This document shows positions 28,382-37,141 of a DNA stretch of 64,000 bases, piece by piece. Source of the DNA: Thermohalobaculum sp039027855 (GTDB lineage: Bacteria > Pseudomonadota > Alphaproteobacteria > Rhodobacterales > Rhodobacteraceae); contig JBCCJI010000007.1 of assembly GCA_039027855.1 (NCBI GenBank), forward strand, positions 1 to 64,000. Reading direction: 5' to 3'. A model generated the notes under the pieces. The model ran no database searches. It was not told where the DNA came from and saw only the letters and a list, made by a program, of their open reading frames with translations. Positions within the stretch are counted from its first letter, which is position 1. Each line of letters opens with the position of its first letter. The translations under genes were made by a program, and so were the position numbers.

Positions 28382-29230
28382 TCAGTGAGATTCGAGGCGT
28401 CGGGCGGTCAGGCGGCGCAGGAACAGGGCACCAACGCCACCGAGCAACAGCGCTCCAGAGGCCGGCAAGGGCACCGGCGCGGCCGGCGCTGCCCGCAAAA
28501 AGGGCGCAAGGAACTCGGATGAATTGGTCGAGACGCCATCCGCCCGTGCGGAGAAGATGAGCGTGATCGCACCATCGAAGGGGTCCGTCCCGGTGTTGAT
28601 GACGCCGAGATTAAGCACCGCCTGTTGAATGTCAGAAGAGCCCGAGAGCGCTGGCGACGCGTCGACATCGCGAAAGAGCGGTGCCGCGGGGGTCTGACCT
28701 GCGGGAGGGGCCGTACCGGTCCCAGGCAGGATCTGACTTCGCGGGTTGACGGATGTGAAGATGTTGAAGCTCTCGTTGAACCCGGGCCCGTCATCCGTGC
28801 CGATCAGGTCAAGGTCTTCGAAATAGATCTCAAGCGTGTAGTCAGTGTCCGGCTGGATATCGCGAAAGAGGATGTTCATGGCGAGGGTGGTCGCCTCGCG
28901 GCCATCGCCGCTGTCGCTCTCCCGGCCGTAGTTCCCGTCGGCGCCGTCACCAAAGAAGCCGAAGCTGTCCGTCAGCGGGATGAAGTACTCGATCGCCTCG
29001 GTGGCAAAGTTCGGGTTGGCACCATCGTTGTCGAGATCGAGACCGGCCAACTGCGTCTCGAAGAAGTCGAGGTCGGCGTCGGCGGTGATGTCGACGAAGG
29101 CATCGGTGATCTCGACAAAATCTGTGTCCGCCGCGACACCTCGGATGACCGTTGCATGGGCCAGCCCGCTGCTCAGCCCGAGGCAGAGCACTCCCAACAC
29201 CAAAACACTGCGTTGCACGCTCAAGACCAC
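28382..29230 (-). CDS. Secreted protein with VPLPA-type C-terminal sorting signal (paralog B)
   Basis: From GTG 29230, which has GGGAGG five bases upstream, the protein is 282 residues with signal peptide VLSVQRSVLVLGVLCLGL ending GLAHA. The mature core shares AIEYFIPLTDSFG, YTLEIYFEDLDLIGTDDG, FN-containing and SPALSG segments and SSEFLAPFLR with paralog A. The C-terminus is PVPLPASGALLLGGVGALFL then RRLTARR, a VPLPA-type tail. A longer ATG frame to 29323 would bury the signal peptide. It is probably a surface or exported protein; function unknown. Confidence 0.83.
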   Translation of the reverse strand: MVLSVQRSVLVLGVLCLGLSSGLAHATVIRGVAADTDFVEITDAFVDITADADLDFFETQLAGLDLDNDGANPNFATEAIEYFIPLTDSFGFFGDGADGNYGRESDSGDGREATTLAMNILFRDIQPDTDYTLEIYFEDLDLIGTDDGPGFNESFNIFTSVNPRSQILPGTGTAPPAGQTPAAPLFRDVDASPALSGSSDIQQAVLNLGVINTGTDPFDGAITLIFSARADGVSTNSSEFLAPFLRAAPAAPVPLPASGALLLGGVGALFLRRLTARRLESH

Positions 29231-29475
29231 CAAACCCTCCCGCTCCTCGCGAGATAGGTGCCATGGCAGTCGTGTTGAAAAAATGGTTAAGCCCCTGAAT
29301 TCCTTATCAGGGACGAAGTTCAATCACACGTTGTTTGGCGACCTCTGGCGCAGCGGTAGACGGTTGCGCGACGTGTTCCGTAGCGGGATAGGTAGCCCCG
29401 ATCGGAGCCCAATATAACACTGGAGACCAAGGGGCACGTCGCCCGGATCGCGCTGAAACCCGGGCGAAAGCGGGG

Positions 29476-29994
29476 CTATTGCAGCCAGGGCGGTACCGTC
29501 GTGAAGGCCGCGCGGATGCGGGTGTTCACCCCGTCGATCAACGGTGCCCCCTCGTGCGGCATGCGGCCTGCAAGGCTGAAGAACTGCTTCAGCAGGGATT
29601 GCTCGCCCGGTCCGATGCCCACATCGCACTTCTTGAGGACAAGACGGTAGAGGTTCGGGTTCCAGTCCTTGAGCTGGTCGGGCAGCGGCTTGTCTTTCAC
29701 GACCTCGAGCAGCAGCACCGTGTTGAGCGCGCCCAGCATGACGAAGGTGTTCACTGCGCAGATCTCGCGCGCCTCGACCGTGCCTTCCGGCAGGAACTCG
29801 AAAAAGCCGTTGGGGTCGTCTCCGGTGGCCGCGGCGTGCACTTCGGAGAAGGCCAGATCGCCCTCCAGCTCGTAGAAGGCATCGATATCGGCAAAAGTCT
29901 GGGCCGAGGCGTGGCCGGCGCTGGCCAGACATGAGGCTAGGGCGACAGCGGCCAGCCGGATCCGCAAGAAGATGCCGGAGTGCTTAGGTGACAT
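29476..29994 (-). CDS. Secreted protein of unknown function
   Basis: Starting at ATG 29994 gives 172 residues with a signal peptide (IFLRIRLAAVALASCLASAG, cleavage near ASAQ). The mature region contains DIDAFYELEGDLAFSEVHAA and two Cys (EICAVN, KKCDVG) and appears helical. The start overlaps the end of the previous gene by 11 bases, so they are co-transcribed with the peptide-transporter permeases. I do not recognise it. Confidence 0.6.
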   Translation of the reverse strand: MSPKHSGIFLRIRLAAVALASCLASAGHASAQTFADIDAFYELEGDLAFSEVHAAATGDDPNGFFEFLPEGTVEAREICAVNTFVMLGALNTVLLLEVVKDKPLPDQLKDWNPNLYRLVLKKCDVGIGPGEQSLLKQFFSLAGRMPHEGAPLIDGVNTRIRAAFTTVPPWLQ

Positions 29995-30487
29995 TGCAGG
30001 CCTCGAACCAGCGTGAGCGCATGAATTTAGCGGGCAATTGAGCAACGGAATAATAGCGGCGGCGTGCGCCGATCTGCACATCCAATCTGCTCAGCCTGCC
30101 CGACTGCAGATCGCGCAGAACGATGTTGGGGAAGTCCATTGAGATCATCGCCACAGGCGGGTCGCGTTCCGGTCGCCAGGGTCCTGCTAGCGCTGCGTAG
30201 ATCGACACTGTCGTCGCCGTGTCGGAGAACGCCGCCGAACGAACCCTGTCGGCCCATGCGCCGTCTGGAGCAACCAGTTTGAAGAGCGCCTGTCCTTTCT
30301 CGCAGATGAGCATCAGCATCGCCGTGTTTCCGTCGAGACGCAGGTAGAGCAGCCGATCTTCGGACAATTGCCAGCCAGTTTCAGCTGTCCTGGATGACCT
30401 GACATCGGGAGCGTTGCGCTGCGTGATGTAACCGATCATCCCGACAAGAGCGATGAGCCCCAGCAGGAGCGGCCAGTCCGTCAGCAC
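29984..30487 (-). CDS. Single-pass membrane or exported protein of unknown function
   Basis: A GTG at 30487 (or a TTG at 30496 overlapping the permease stop) gives about 167 residues. The N-terminus (DWPLLLGLIALVGMIGYI) is a transmembrane or signal-anchor helix; the rest is soluble and beta-rich (LSEDRLLYLRLDGNTAMLML, PVAMISMDFPNIVLRDLQSG) with two Cys. It starts right after the DppC-like permease, where the transporter ATPase genes usually sit. No family recognised. The large upstream extension of this frame overlaps the permease and is not coding. Confidence 0.6.
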   Translation of the reverse strand: MLTDWPLLLGLIALVGMIGYITQRNAPDVRSSRTAETGWQLSEDRLLYLRLDGNTAMLMLICEKGQALFKLVAPDGAWADRVRSAAFSDTATTVSIYAALAGPWRPERDPPVAMISMDFPNIVLRDLQSGRLSRLDVQIGARRRYYSVAQLPAKFMRSRWFEACNVT

Positions 30488-30492
30488 GCGCC

Positions 30493-31719
30493 TCAATCCT
30501 TCAGGCTCTCTTCGCGCATACCGTCGGCCAGCAGGTTGAGACCCAGCACCAGCGACATCAACGCAACGGCCGGGAACAGTGCGATATGGGCAGTGTCTGC
30601 CAGGCGGACGAAGGGGCGCCCATGGTTGATCATCGTGCCCCAGTCCGGGCTTTCGGGCTGCAGGCCAAGGCCGAAGAAGCCGAGCGTGCCGAGCAGGATG
30701 GTCGTGTAGCCAATGCGCAGGCAGAAATCGACGATCAGCGGCCCCCGGGCGTTCGGCAGGATCTCCCACAGCATGATGTACCAGGGTCGCTCTCCGCGCG
30801 TCTGGGCGGCGGCGACATAATCGCGCGTTTTGATATCCATCGTCAGGCCCCGGACGATGCGGAACACGCCCGGCGACGAGACGAACACCACGGCGGCAAA
30901 GACGTTGAGTTCATTGGGGTCGAGCGACAAGATACCAAGCGGGTCTGCGTCAAACACCAGCCCGGCATAGACCCAAAGCCCCAGCACCACGGTCACGCCC
31001 ATGTAGAGCTGCAGCTGGCTTTTGCTCTTCTCGTATTTCGTGAACCACATCAGGCACATAAAGGCGATCGGGAACAGGAAGAACACGGCCGCCAGCGCGA
31101 TCGGGATCGACCAGGGGATTGAGAACAGTCCGAGGCTGACCGGCTCGGGCTCGCGGATCTCGGGCGTGACGAGAAGGTAGAAAAGCAGGATGACCGGGAA
31201 GGCGAGGACGAGGTTGGCGAGAAAGCTCATCGCGGTGTCGATGGAGCCGGTGTAGTAGCCTGCCGGCAAGCCGAGCGTTGCGCCGACCATATAGGCGATC
31301 AGCGTGGCGACGGGCGCGATGATCAGGACGATCTGGCTGCCGTAGACGATGCGGCTGAAGATATCGCGGGCCAGGTTGTCGCCGCCGAACAGGAAGGCGC
31401 GGGTCAGTTCTTCACCGCCCGGTCCCTCATAGACGTCGATGATCCCCGGCGCGCCCTTCTTGGAGGGGAAGAAGAAGCTTTGTTCCTGCGGGCCTGCTAC
31501 CGCGATCAGGTCGGCAAAGGCGGCTGTGAACACCCAGAACAGCACGATGCCGAGGCCGATCAACCCGATACGGCTGTTCCATAGTCGGCCGAATTGCCCG
31601 AGCTGCGCGCGGATGAAATAGCCGCCGATCAGGGCGACCGCCAGCGCGATCCAGACCGGGATGAAGCGGGTGAGCGCCTCGATGATGATCCCGCCGGTGC
31701 TGAGATATTCGGCTTCCAT
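30493..31719 (-). CDS. Oligopeptide/dipeptide ABC transporter permease, DppC type, with internal insertion
   Basis: This 408-residue permease is about 100 residues longer than usual DppC/OppC. It has the family N-terminal helix (RIGLIGLGIVLFWVFTAAFA), the periplasmic loop with GGDNLARDIFSRIVYGSQI, and the EAA-type coupling segment (DYVAAAQTRGERPWYIMLWE, then ILPNAR). Between the two halves of the transport domain is an insert with two extra hydrophobic stretches (PIALAAVFFLFPIAFMCLMW; LYMGVTVVLGLWVYAGLVF). It pairs with the DppB-like permease upstream. No ATPase subunits are encoded in the window. Confidence 0.88.
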   Translation of the reverse strand: MEAEYLSTGGIIIEALTRFIPVWIALAVALIGGYFIRAQLGQFGRLWNSRIGLIGLGIVLFWVFTAAFADLIAVAGPQEQSFFFPSKKGAPGIIDVYEGPGGEELTRAFLFGGDNLARDIFSRIVYGSQIVLIIAPVATLIAYMVGATLGLPAGYYTGSIDTAMSFLANLVLAFPVILLFYLLVTPEIREPEPVSLGLFSIPWSIPIALAAVFFLFPIAFMCLMWFTKYEKSKSQLQLYMGVTVVLGLWVYAGLVFDADPLGILSLDPNELNVFAAVVFVSSPGVFRIVRGLTMDIKTRDYVAAAQTRGERPWYIMLWEILPNARGPLIVDFCLRIGYTTILLGTLGFFGLGLQPESPDWGTMINHGRPFVRLADTAHIALFPAVALMSLVLGLNLLADGMREESLKD

Positions 31720-31854
31720 GGGTATTCTTCCGTTTCTTGGCCGGCCGGTCGCAATGCAAAGCGACAGACGCGCCGGCAGTGAAAACTCACCGGATCAGGG
31801 TAGCCTGCGGGGGCAGGGCAAGATGGCGCCCGCACGCGTTACGGGCGGGCATCG

Positions 31855-32790
31855 TCAGCCGACCCGGATCCGCGGGTTCAACACGGCGTAGCCGACATCG
31901 GAGATCAGCTGCGTCAGCAGCACCACGATCACCGCGACCCAGGAGATCGCGAGCAGCAGCTCGATATCGTTGTTGCTCGCCGCCTGGGTCAGCGTCCAGC
32001 CGAAGCCTTTGAAGTTGAACATCGTCTCGACGATGACGACGCCGGTCAGCAGCCAGGGGAACTGCAGCATGATCACGGTGAAGGGTGCGATCAGCGCGTT
32101 TCTGAGCGCGTGTTTCAGCACGATGACCCGGAAGGGCATCCCCTTGAGCCGTGCGGTGCGGATGTAATGCGAGGTCATCACCTCAGCCATCGAAGCGCGG
32201 GTCATGCGCGCGATGTAGCCGAGGCCGTAGAGCGCCATGGTGATCACCGGCAGGGCAAAGTTCTCGAAGGTGATCGTGCGTGTCGAGGCGATGCCTTTGA
32301 ACCAACCAAGCGCCGAGGCGAAGACGGCGACGAAGATGATGCCCGTCACGTATTCCGGCGCGGATGTCGAGGCGATGGATCCCACCGATAAACTTCGGTC
32401 CAGCGGCGAGCCTTCCTTCATGCCCGCCAGCACCCCGATGATCAGCGCGCCTGGCACCATGACGATCATCACCCAGAACATCAGGATGCCGGTGTAGTAG
32501 AGACGCTCGCCCACGACCTCTGACACGTCTTTGCGGAACACCCGGCTATAGCCCATGTCGCCCTGCACCGTGTTGCCGATCCAGGCGCCATAGCGCTCCA
32601 GGAAGGGCTCGCCGTAGCCATTGTCATCGAGCCACGCGGCGACCTCGGCATCGGTCATGCGCATGTTGCCCTCGGTCTTGGCGATCTTCTCCAAGTTGCC
32701 AGGCAGGTTGACGAGGTAGAAGACCACGAAGGTCAGCGCCAGCATCGTCAGCAGCATGGTGCCGAGGCGGCGGAGGACAAACAGGGCCAT
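31855..32790 (-). CDS. Oligopeptide/dipeptide ABC transporter permease, DppB type
   Basis: The 311-residue protein begins MALFVLRRLGTMLLTMLALT, typical of DppB/OppB/GsiC. It has about six membrane segments and the cytoplasmic EAA loop (SMAEVMTSHYIRTARLKGMP then VIVLKHALRNALI). It forms the channel with the DppC-like permease 135 bases downstream. The 150 bases before it contain a strong hairpin after the binding-protein gene. Confidence 0.9.
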   Translation of the reverse strand: MALFVLRRLGTMLLTMLALTFVVFYLVNLPGNLEKIAKTEGNMRMTDAEVAAWLDDNGYGEPFLERYGAWIGNTVQGDMGYSRVFRKDVSEVVGERLYYTGILMFWVMIVMVPGALIIGVLAGMKEGSPLDRSLSVGSIASTSAPEYVTGIIFVAVFASALGWFKGIASTRTITFENFALPVITMALYGLGYIARMTRASMAEVMTSHYIRTARLKGMPFRVIVLKHALRNALIAPFTVIMLQFPWLLTGVVIVETMFNFKGFGWTLTQAASNNDIELLLAISWVAVIVVLLTQLISDVGYAVLNPRIRVG

Positions 32791-32904
32791 GGGCTAGACC
32801 TTTCTGGGTCACTGGCTTGGCTTGCATCGGGCCGACCGACCGAACAAACGGCCGGCGCTACCCGGTGCGCCCTCGGTGAGCCGAAGATGGCGCACCCGCC
32901 AAGG

Positions 32905-32932
32905 AAAAGGGCCGGGGGGGTGCCCCCGGCCC
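32905..32932 (-). terminator. Strong intercistronic hairpin with T-run after the binding-protein gene
   Basis: GGGCCGGGGG (32909-32918) pairs with CCCCCGGCCC (32923-32932), a perfect 10-bp GC stem with a four-base loop. On the minus strand it is followed by TTTT (32905-32908). It begins ten bases after the binding-protein stop and precedes the permeases. This is a common arrangement for partial termination or mRNA stabilisation, giving more binding protein than permease. Confidence 0.75.
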
Positions 32933-32941
32933 GTGTCGGGA

Positions 32942-34588
32942 TCAGCTTTCGACCCAGACCTTGTCGAAGTGCTGCTCGAACGCCTGGTGCGCGGGGTTGT
33001 TCTTCACCCACTCGGCGTTCGCGCGATAGACCGAGCGCCAGTACGGCTGGATCATGACGCCTTCGTCGATCATGATCTGCTCGATCGTCGCCATCACCTC
33101 GCGCCGTGCATCCGGGTCGGGCGTCGCCAGCGCCTGATCGAGGAGTGTGTCGAACTCCTCATTGGCAAAGGCCGTCTCGTTCCAGGGCACGCCGGAGCGA
33201 TAGGCGAGGTTCAGCACCTGCACGCCGAGGGGGCGCGGGTTCCAGTTGGTGGAGCTGAACGGGTATTTCGCCCAGTCATTCCAGAAGGTGGACCCTGGGA
33301 TCACTGTGCGCTTGACGGTGATGCCGGCATCGCGCAGCTGCGCGGCGACAGCGTCGGTGGTGTTGCGCCGCCAGTCATCGTCGATCGAGATGAGCTCGAA
33401 CTCGGTCTCGGCATGGCCGGCCTCGGTCAGCAGGGCCATGGCGCCTTCGACATCGCGCTCGGGCGCACCGATATCAGCATACTCGATGTGCATCGGGCCG
33501 ACATGGTGGTTTTCAGCCTTCTGGCCGGCGTTGTTGTAGCCGAGCTGCAGGACGATCTGGTTGTCCACCGCCTTGGTCAGGGCCTGGCGCACGCGGACAT
33601 CGTCATAGGGCGCGTTGTCCTGATTGTAGCGGATGCAGATCGTGGCGCCGGTCGAGATCTCGGAGATTGGCAGGCCGATACCGCGCATCTGGTCGAGGCT
33701 GTCGGCCTTGATCTCGTAGGAGGTGTCGATCTCCTCGCTCTCGAAGGCCGCGATCTCCGCGGTCGGATCGGTGCCAAGATCGGTCCAGATGATCTCGTCG
33801 AGATAGCCGCCTTCATCCCACCATTCGTGGTCGGGCTTGCGACGCACCACGGCGCGCACGTTGGCCTCGTACTCGACCAGCTCGTATGGGCCGGTGGAGA
33901 TGCCGAGCGCCAAGAAAGGGTCGGGATCACCCTCGTAGGAGCGGTGCACGATCAGCGAGGGGTAATCGGCCATGCCGGCGACCAGCGAGATATCGGCCGA
34001 GGGCAAGGTCAGCTTCACCGTGTGGCTGTCGACGATTTCCATCGCCCCTTCGCGGATCTGCTTGGTATCGGGGTCGACGAGGTTGCCCATGCGCGAGGCC
34101 ATCGAGTTGCCCTCGGCGCTGCCATCGCACCAGCGAGTGATGTTGTGGGCCAGGTCCTCCGCACCAAACTCGTCGCCGTTGGACCACATCACGCCCCGGC
34201 GGCAGTTGAGCGTGTACTCGGTCGCGTCGTCCGAGATTTCCCAGCTCTCAAGCAGGCGGCCCTCGAACTCGTAATCTGCGGTCCAGCGCACCGCGTGCTC
34301 GCACACCTGGCGGGCGACATTGCCGATTTCCGACCAGTCGAAAGCCCGCGGATCCTTGAACGCCTTGATGAGCATGCCGACCCGCAGCGTGCCGCCCTGC
34401 ACCGGGGTGCCCTGGGCCCTGGCGGGCGCTGCCAGTCCGCCAAGCGCGTAAGCGCCGACGGCCGTGACGCCCAGGCCCATCATCGTAGCCATGTACTCGC
34501 GGCGGTTCATCTTGCCGGCCTTGAAGGCGTCGGCGGTGGTGGTGGCCATCGGATGCAGGCTTCGGCCCGTCATCATGTAGTCCGACAT
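32942..34588 (-). CDS. Extracellular solute-binding protein of the peptide/nickel (family 5) class
   Basis: The 548-residue protein has a twin-arginine-like leader in which NRREYMATMMGLG precedes a hydrophobic stretch and APARAQ cleavage. The mature part begins with VQGGTLRVGMLIKAFKDPR and contains the family-5 pattern (CRRGVMWSNGDEFGAEDLAH; DVRVRQALTKAVDNQIVLQL; typical C-terminal PYWRSVYRANAEWVKNNP). It binds peptides or a similar ligand in the periplasm. GGGAG is six bases before the ATG at 34588. First gene of the transporter unit. Confidence 0.92.
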   Translation of the reverse strand: MSDYMMTGRSLHPMATTTADAFKAGKMNRREYMATMMGLGVTAVGAYALGGLAAPARAQGTPVQGGTLRVGMLIKAFKDPRAFDWSEIGNVARQVCEHAVRWTADYEFEGRLLESWEISDDATEYTLNCRRGVMWSNGDEFGAEDLAHNITRWCDGSAEGNSMASRMGNLVDPDTKQIREGAMEIVDSHTVKLTLPSADISLVAGMADYPSLIVHRSYEGDPDPFLALGISTGPYELVEYEANVRAVVRRKPDHEWWDEGGYLDEIIWTDLGTDPTAEIAAFESEEIDTSYEIKADSLDQMRGIGLPISEISTGATICIRYNQDNAPYDDVRVRQALTKAVDNQIVLQLGYNNAGQKAENHHVGPMHIEYADIGAPERDVEGAMALLTEAGHAETEFELISIDDDWRRNTTDAVAAQLRDAGITVKRTVIPGSTFWNDWAKYPFSSTNWNPRPLGVQVLNLAYRSGVPWNETAFANEEFDTLLDQALATPDPDARREVMATIEQIMIDEGVMIQPYWRSVYRANAEWVKNNPAHQAFEQHFDKVWVES

Positions 34589-34800
34589 ATGATACTCCCA
34601 TGCGGGTTTATTGTTGTCGGCACAAAGCTAAACATGCGCATCCCCCCGACGCCAACCCCGCGCGGGCCCGCCCAAAGATGTAAAATGAGGGATTGCGACG
34701 GGTGAGCGCAGCCTTGTTGCGCCAACCGGTCGATTTTAGATCGGGTGGCACTTTGCGACGGTCCGACGCAGCGGCGCCGACACCTTCACGCCGGGCGATT

Positions 34801-35628
34801 TTAGACGGCGGGGGAGCGCGCGTTGCTGCGCGGATCGGGTCGCGACAGGGGATCATTCGCGGAGGAGCGTGTCGTCCCCGCCTTTTCAGGTGCCGCGTGC
34901 AGCAGCGCCGACAGCGTGCCGGGCCGAGCCAGCCAGGCGTCGAAGGCTTTCTCCGCCGCATCGTAAAGCGCGATATCGGCCTGGTTGGCGGCGCGGATGA
35001 TCGCCGCCGCGTCCTCATCCAACGCCCCGTTGGCTGGGTTTACATTGCGCACCGGGGTCAGCGGCTTGCGACCGAAGGCCGGGGCCAGGTGCGCGAGCAG
35101 GTCGTGCAGTCTCGGCTGAGGCACCAGAAGCGGACGCGCAATCTTCTCGACAGCCCGGCTCATGGGGTTGGTGGCCGCGTGGTGGCCGGTCGCGACCGCC
35201 CAGGCCGCCGCCTCGGCCAGTGTCTTGCCGTCGAAATACGCAAAGCCCGGATGGCGGGGGTCGCGCTGCACATAGCGGACATAGGACTGAAAGCGCGCGG
35301 CAGGCTCGCGCAGGCAGGCGATATGCCGTCTTTCGCGGGCAAAGGCGTGATCGTGCACATGGGCCGCGAAATGGCCACTGAGCACCCAGATGCGCGAGCG
35401 TTCACCCGCCGGAAGATCGGCCGGGGCGGCGCTGCCTGGAACGCGGAGATCGAGCACCCGATCCCCGAACCACTGTCTGAAGGCATGCACGAGGCTGGAG
35501 CCCGCGGTCTTCTCGATATGGCAGTGGATCAGCACGTGCCGCCGGAAAAACGCCGCTGCTGTCACGATCCGCCCCCATCTCGCGGCGCCTGTCACAGGCA
35601 CACCCGTTTGGGCCAAGCCATGCGCCAT
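34801..35628 (-). CDS. Sulfotransferase-like protein
   Basis: The 275-residue protein has the PAPS-binding features of family-2 sulfotransferases: the 5'-phosphosulfate loop in LIHCHIEKTAGSSLVHAFRQ (IEKTAGSS is close to the known PKTAGTS/T loop) and the 3'-phosphate segment CLREPAARFQSYVRYVQRDP. A His-rich SGHFAAHVHDHAF lies between. It may sulfate a polysaccharide or cell-surface molecule. The N-terminal 20 residues are atypical; a GTG at about 35565 could be the true start. Single gene between the transporter and tRNA-Cys. Confidence 0.75.
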   Translation of the reverse strand: MAHGLAQTGVPVTGAARWGRIVTAAAFFRRHVLIHCHIEKTAGSSLVHAFRQWFGDRVLDLRVPGSAAPADLPAGERSRIWVLSGHFAAHVHDHAFARERRHIACLREPAARFQSYVRYVQRDPRHPGFAYFDGKTLAEAAAWAVATGHHAATNPMSRAVEKIARPLLVPQPRLHDLLAHLAPAFGRKPLTPVRNVNPANGALDEDAAAIIRAANQADIALYDAAEKAFDAWLARPGTLSALLHAAPEKAGTTRSSANDPLSRPDPRSNARSPAV

Positions 35629-35700
35629 GGAGACTAAGGAATGGTTTTCCGCGCCGCCACTTGGCGGGGAAGCGTATGCGCTTCAGGCATGTGAGGGCGC

Positions 35701-35774
35701 TGGAGGCGACGGCCGGAATCGAACCGGCGTACACGGATTTGCAGTCCGCTGCGTAACCACTCCGCCACGTCGCC
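35701..35774 (-). tRNA. tRNA-Cys (GCA)
   Basis: On the minus strand the 74-base cloverleaf starts GGCGACGTGGCGGAGTGGTT, has the anticodon loop ACTGCAAAT with GCA, a T-arm containing GGTTCGATTCC, and ends GTCGCC-T-CCA. The acceptor stem GGCGACG/CGTCGCC pairs fully and CCA is encoded. The anticodon and T-loop identify cysteine tRNA. Confidence 0.95.
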
Positions 35775-35877
35775 AAGCGGTGCGTGTCGGTAGAGCTTGG
35801 CACGACGGGCGTCAAGATGGGTCGGCGCTACGGCTCACATTCCTCCATCCCGAGGCGTTGCAGTGCACGCGACACTC

Positions 35878-35904
35878 AAAAAAACACCCGGGACGTGCCC
35901 GGGT
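35878..35904 (-). terminator. Intrinsic terminator of the cco operon
   Basis: Minus-strand hairpin ACCCGGG (35898-35904) / CCCGGGT (35886-35892) with a five-base loop, followed after one mismatched base pair by a run of seven T (35878-35884 read as A on the plus strand). It lies about 125 bases after the ccoP stop and upstream of tRNA-Cys, a clear rho-independent terminator. Confidence 0.85.
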
Positions 35905-36029
35905 CTAGTGACGGTCAGAGAGGACCGACAGGGAGTAGATTGCCCCGCCCCAGTTCCGCCCCCGCTCCGCATCTGCACCGGGGTGGGGCAGAGGCCGAGC
36001 GGGCGCGGTTGGGCGAGGCGGGCGAGGCG

Positions 36030-36923
36030 CTATTCGCCGCCACCGAAGCTGTGGACGTAGAGCGCGACCTTCTTGACCTCGGCCTCGCTCAACAGCGTGT
36101 TCCAGGCGGGCATCATGCCGCCGCGACCATGCGTGATGGTTGCCGTCAGCGTCTCGCGGTCTTTGCCGTAGAGCCAGATCGGATCGCTGAGCGTTGGGGC
36201 GCCCAGGTCGATCATCCCCTCGCCGGCGTCGCCGTGACAGCCCGCGCATTGTTCCATGAAGATCGGGGCCCCGACTGCCGCGAGATCGGCATCATGCTCA
36301 AGACCGCCCATGGCGCGCACTTGCTCGACCACGGCCTTGATCTGGGCCTTATCGAGCATCTGGTCATCGCCAAAGGCCGGCATCTCGGCCCAGCGGCTAT
36401 CGGGGTCGTCGGCATTGATGCCGTGGTTCACGGTCATCATGATGTCCTCGACCTTGCCGCCCCACAGCCAGTCGTCATCGACCAGGTTGGGATAGCCCGT
36501 GGCACCAGCGCCGCCCGCCCCGTGACAGGTCGAACAATTGGTCGCAAACACCGATGCGCCGCCCTTGAGTGCGTAATGCGTCAGCTCCGGATCGGCGAGG
36601 ATCTCTTCGAAGCTTGACGCGGCAACCCGTTGTGTCGCTTCAGCATTCGCGGCGTCCACCGCGGCGATCTCCTGTTCGACACTGGCGCGCGAGGCATAAC
36701 CCAGCACGCCCGAGGTCGCGCTCGTCACCATGGGGATGGCGGGGTAGAGCACGACATAGACCGCGGCGAAGGCCACCGTGCCGTAGAAGGTGTAGAGCCA
36801 CCAAAGCGGCATCGGCGTGTTGAGCTCGCGGATACCGTCCCATTCGTGGCCCGTCGTCTCGGTGCCGGTGGCTGGATCGACATACTTCTCGCTGTGCGGA
36901 TCCTGCTCAGACATTTTCGGCAC
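36030..36923 (-). CDS. ccoP: cbb3 cytochrome c oxidase subunit III (dihaem cytochrome c)
   Basis: A 297-residue protein with one membrane helix (WWLYTFYGTVAFAAVYVVLY) and two c-type haem sites, CSTCHGAG and CAGCHGDA. The N-terminus includes ATGTETTGHEWDGIRELNTP, the conserved CcoP opening. It delivers electrons from cytochrome c to CcoO/CcoN in the high-affinity cbb3 oxidase. It overlaps ccoQ by 17 bases and is the last gene of the operon. Confidence 0.96.
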   Translation of the reverse strand: MPKMSEQDPHSEKYVDPATGTETTGHEWDGIRELNTPMPLWWLYTFYGTVAFAAVYVVLYPAIPMVTSATSGVLGYASRASVEQEIAAVDAANAEATQRVAASSFEEILADPELTHYALKGGASVFATNCSTCHGAGGAGATGYPNLVDDDWLWGGKVEDIMMTVNHGINADDPDSRWAEMPAFGDDQMLDKAQIKAVVEQVRAMGGLEHDADLAAVGAPIFMEQCAGCHGDAGEGMIDLGAPTLSDPIWLYGKDRETLTATITHGRGGMMPAWNTLLSEAEVKKVALYVHSFGGGE

Positions 36924-37131
36924 TCCTCTCGGCCGCGGGCTCCTCGGTCATCGGGCGATCGTCGCGCAGCGGGATCCCGGCGATCTTGTCGTGCAGCGAC
37001 CGGCTGCCCGGGCGCAGCGTGAACAGCACCACGCCCACGAAGAACGTCACCATGACGATCAGGAACCAGCTGTCGGCGAAGTCGCGCATCAGCTCGTAGG
37101 TGCTGTTTGCGATATGGCTCTGGTTCTCCAT
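36907..37131 (-). CDS. ccoQ: cbb3 oxidase accessory subunit CcoQ
   Basis: A 74-residue protein with a single membrane helix (WFLIVMVTFFVGVVLFTLRP) and a short soluble tail beginning GSRSLHDKIAGIPLRDD, the CcoQ/FixQ pattern. The start at 37131 (MENQSHIANSTYEL) is ten bases after ccoO. It stabilises the cbb3 complex. Overlap with ccoP implies coupling. Confidence 0.9.
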   Translation of the reverse strand: MENQSHIANSTYELMRDFADSWFLIVMVTFFVGVVLFTLRPGSRSLHDKIAGIPLRDDRPMTEEPAAERSAENV

Positions 37132-37141
37132 CTCGACCTCC

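Noticed and set aside
32822..34705. 627-codon plus-strand ORF opposite the binding-protein gene
   Set aside because: Antisense to a family-5 binding protein with a leader, ribosome site and full domain. The reverse reading has no motif support.
35650..35664. Hairpin CCGCC/GGCGG near tRNA-Cys as its terminator
   Set aside because: For minus-strand transcription it is followed by A bases rather than T, with only five pairs. It does not resemble an intrinsic terminator.
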